DNA from: CAYUZU01 sp964448675
GTDB lineage: Bacteria > Planctomycetota > Phycisphaerae > UBA1845 > Fen-1342
Direction of reading: 5' to 3'
Length of the DNA: 64,000 bases
Assembly (NCBI GenBank): GCA_964448675.1
Contig: CAYUZU010000026.1
Coordinates: 11,463 to 75,462, forward strand
A program made the translations under genes and the position numbers. Shown here in pieces: positions 63,801 through 64,000 of this stretch (positions are counted from its first letter, which is position 1; each line of letters opens with the position of its first letter). Under the pieces are notes generated by a model. That model saw only the letters and a program-made list of their open reading frames with translations, ran no database searches and was not told the origin of the DNA.

Positions 63801-64000
63801 ACACGGTTTCCTCCAGACACTTCAGCGCAAGTAGCCACAATGGCGTCACGCACAGGTGAACCAGAAGATGCAGCGCCGGCGTATGCCGGTCAGGCAGCCG
63901 AACGGCGAAAGCGAACATCAGCGACAAACCTACTAAGGCAGTGTTTAGAACCTATCCCAAAACTCGACACCTGTGTATTCCGTATACTTGAGCATGCTCA
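63801..64000. other. window end, possible mobile-element border
   Basis: No complete gene. A minus-strand frame from ATG 63918 to TAA 63793 would give a 41-residue hydrophobic peptide (MFAFAVRLPDRHTPALHLLV and a further hydrophobic part). TTTAGAACCTATCCCAAAAC (about 63943-63962) recalls the termini of some IS5-like elements. The last 12 nt, TGAGCATGCTCA, are a perfect palindrome cut by the window edge. Confidence 0.25.

Overview
The window looks like part of a Planctomycetota chromosome, most likely a Phycisphaerae-like lineage. It is high in GC and clearly Gram-negative: it carries bamA, mltA, many lipoproteins and two-membrane envelope genes. It also has several planctomycete hallmarks: a DUF1571 protein, a PEP-CTERM protein, a dockerin-like tail on a secreted enzyme, an RHS remnant, Thr-Thr-Gln-Pro linkers in exported proteins, and a sigma factor with a long multi-HTH N-terminus. 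No plasmid, phage, CRISPR or intact insertion-sequence genes are seen. The assignment to a lineage is inference from protein families, not from a marker-gene tree.

Region by region. 1-5900 (+): two SAM-dependent methyltransferases (the first cut by the window edge), an exported transglutaminase-like protein and a large glycosyltransferase whose catalytic domain is split by five tandem ~150-residue modules; together these look like a surface-glycan locus. 6.0-7.6 kb (+): an exported beta-lactamase-fold protein with a dockerin-like C-terminus. 7.6-10.1 kb (-): HAD phosphatase, psd and pssA in a tight phosphatidylethanolamine operon. 10.35-13.15 kb (+): nadK, a DUF418 membrane protein and a small tail-anchored protein. 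13.2-14.2 kb (-): an SdpR/SdpI pair with a near-consensus promoter and a palindrome that should make it autoregulated. 14.2-15.06 kb holds no recognisable gene. 15.06-17.8 kb (+): prpE and a PhyH-type dioxygenase.

18-24.9 kb: DUF1571 protein (-); a membrane-anchored Pcm overlapping a degenerate spermidine-synthase-like membrane protein (+); CvpA-like protein, TIM-barrel epimerase and small zincin (-). 25-27.2 kb (+): lipoprotein-type SppA, TrpG/PabA-type amidotransferase and a lipoprotein. 27.3-28.8 kb (-): ThiF-like E1 and a membrane protein. 29-34.6 kb: two exported proteins (+), clpS (-) and ribBA (+). 34.8-50.8 kb is almost entirely minus strand: PEP-CTERM protein, AraC regulator, lipoprotein, sigma-70 factor, MltA, a GCS2 / RimK-like ATP-grasp / papain-like peptidase operon, three TPR or repeat-rich exported proteins and an OmpA-like lipoprotein. 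51-54.5 kb (+): AsmA-like protein and an orphan histidine kinase. 54.6-63.1 kb: thioredoxin-like DUF255 protein (-), a clan CD (C25-like) peptidase (+), a C26 glutamine amidotransferase (-), bamA (+) and a second histidine kinase (-). The end holds tRNA-Ser(UGA), a 78-residue unknown protein and an RHS fragment.

The best candidate for an experimentally undescribed system is the amidoligase operon at 41.8-45.3 kb: two ATP-dependent peptide-bond-forming enzymes plus a cysteine peptidase, with no visible substrate protein. The sigma factor with three extra HTH-like modules and an aberrant region 2.4, and the glycosyltransferase split by five modules, are the next most unusual items.
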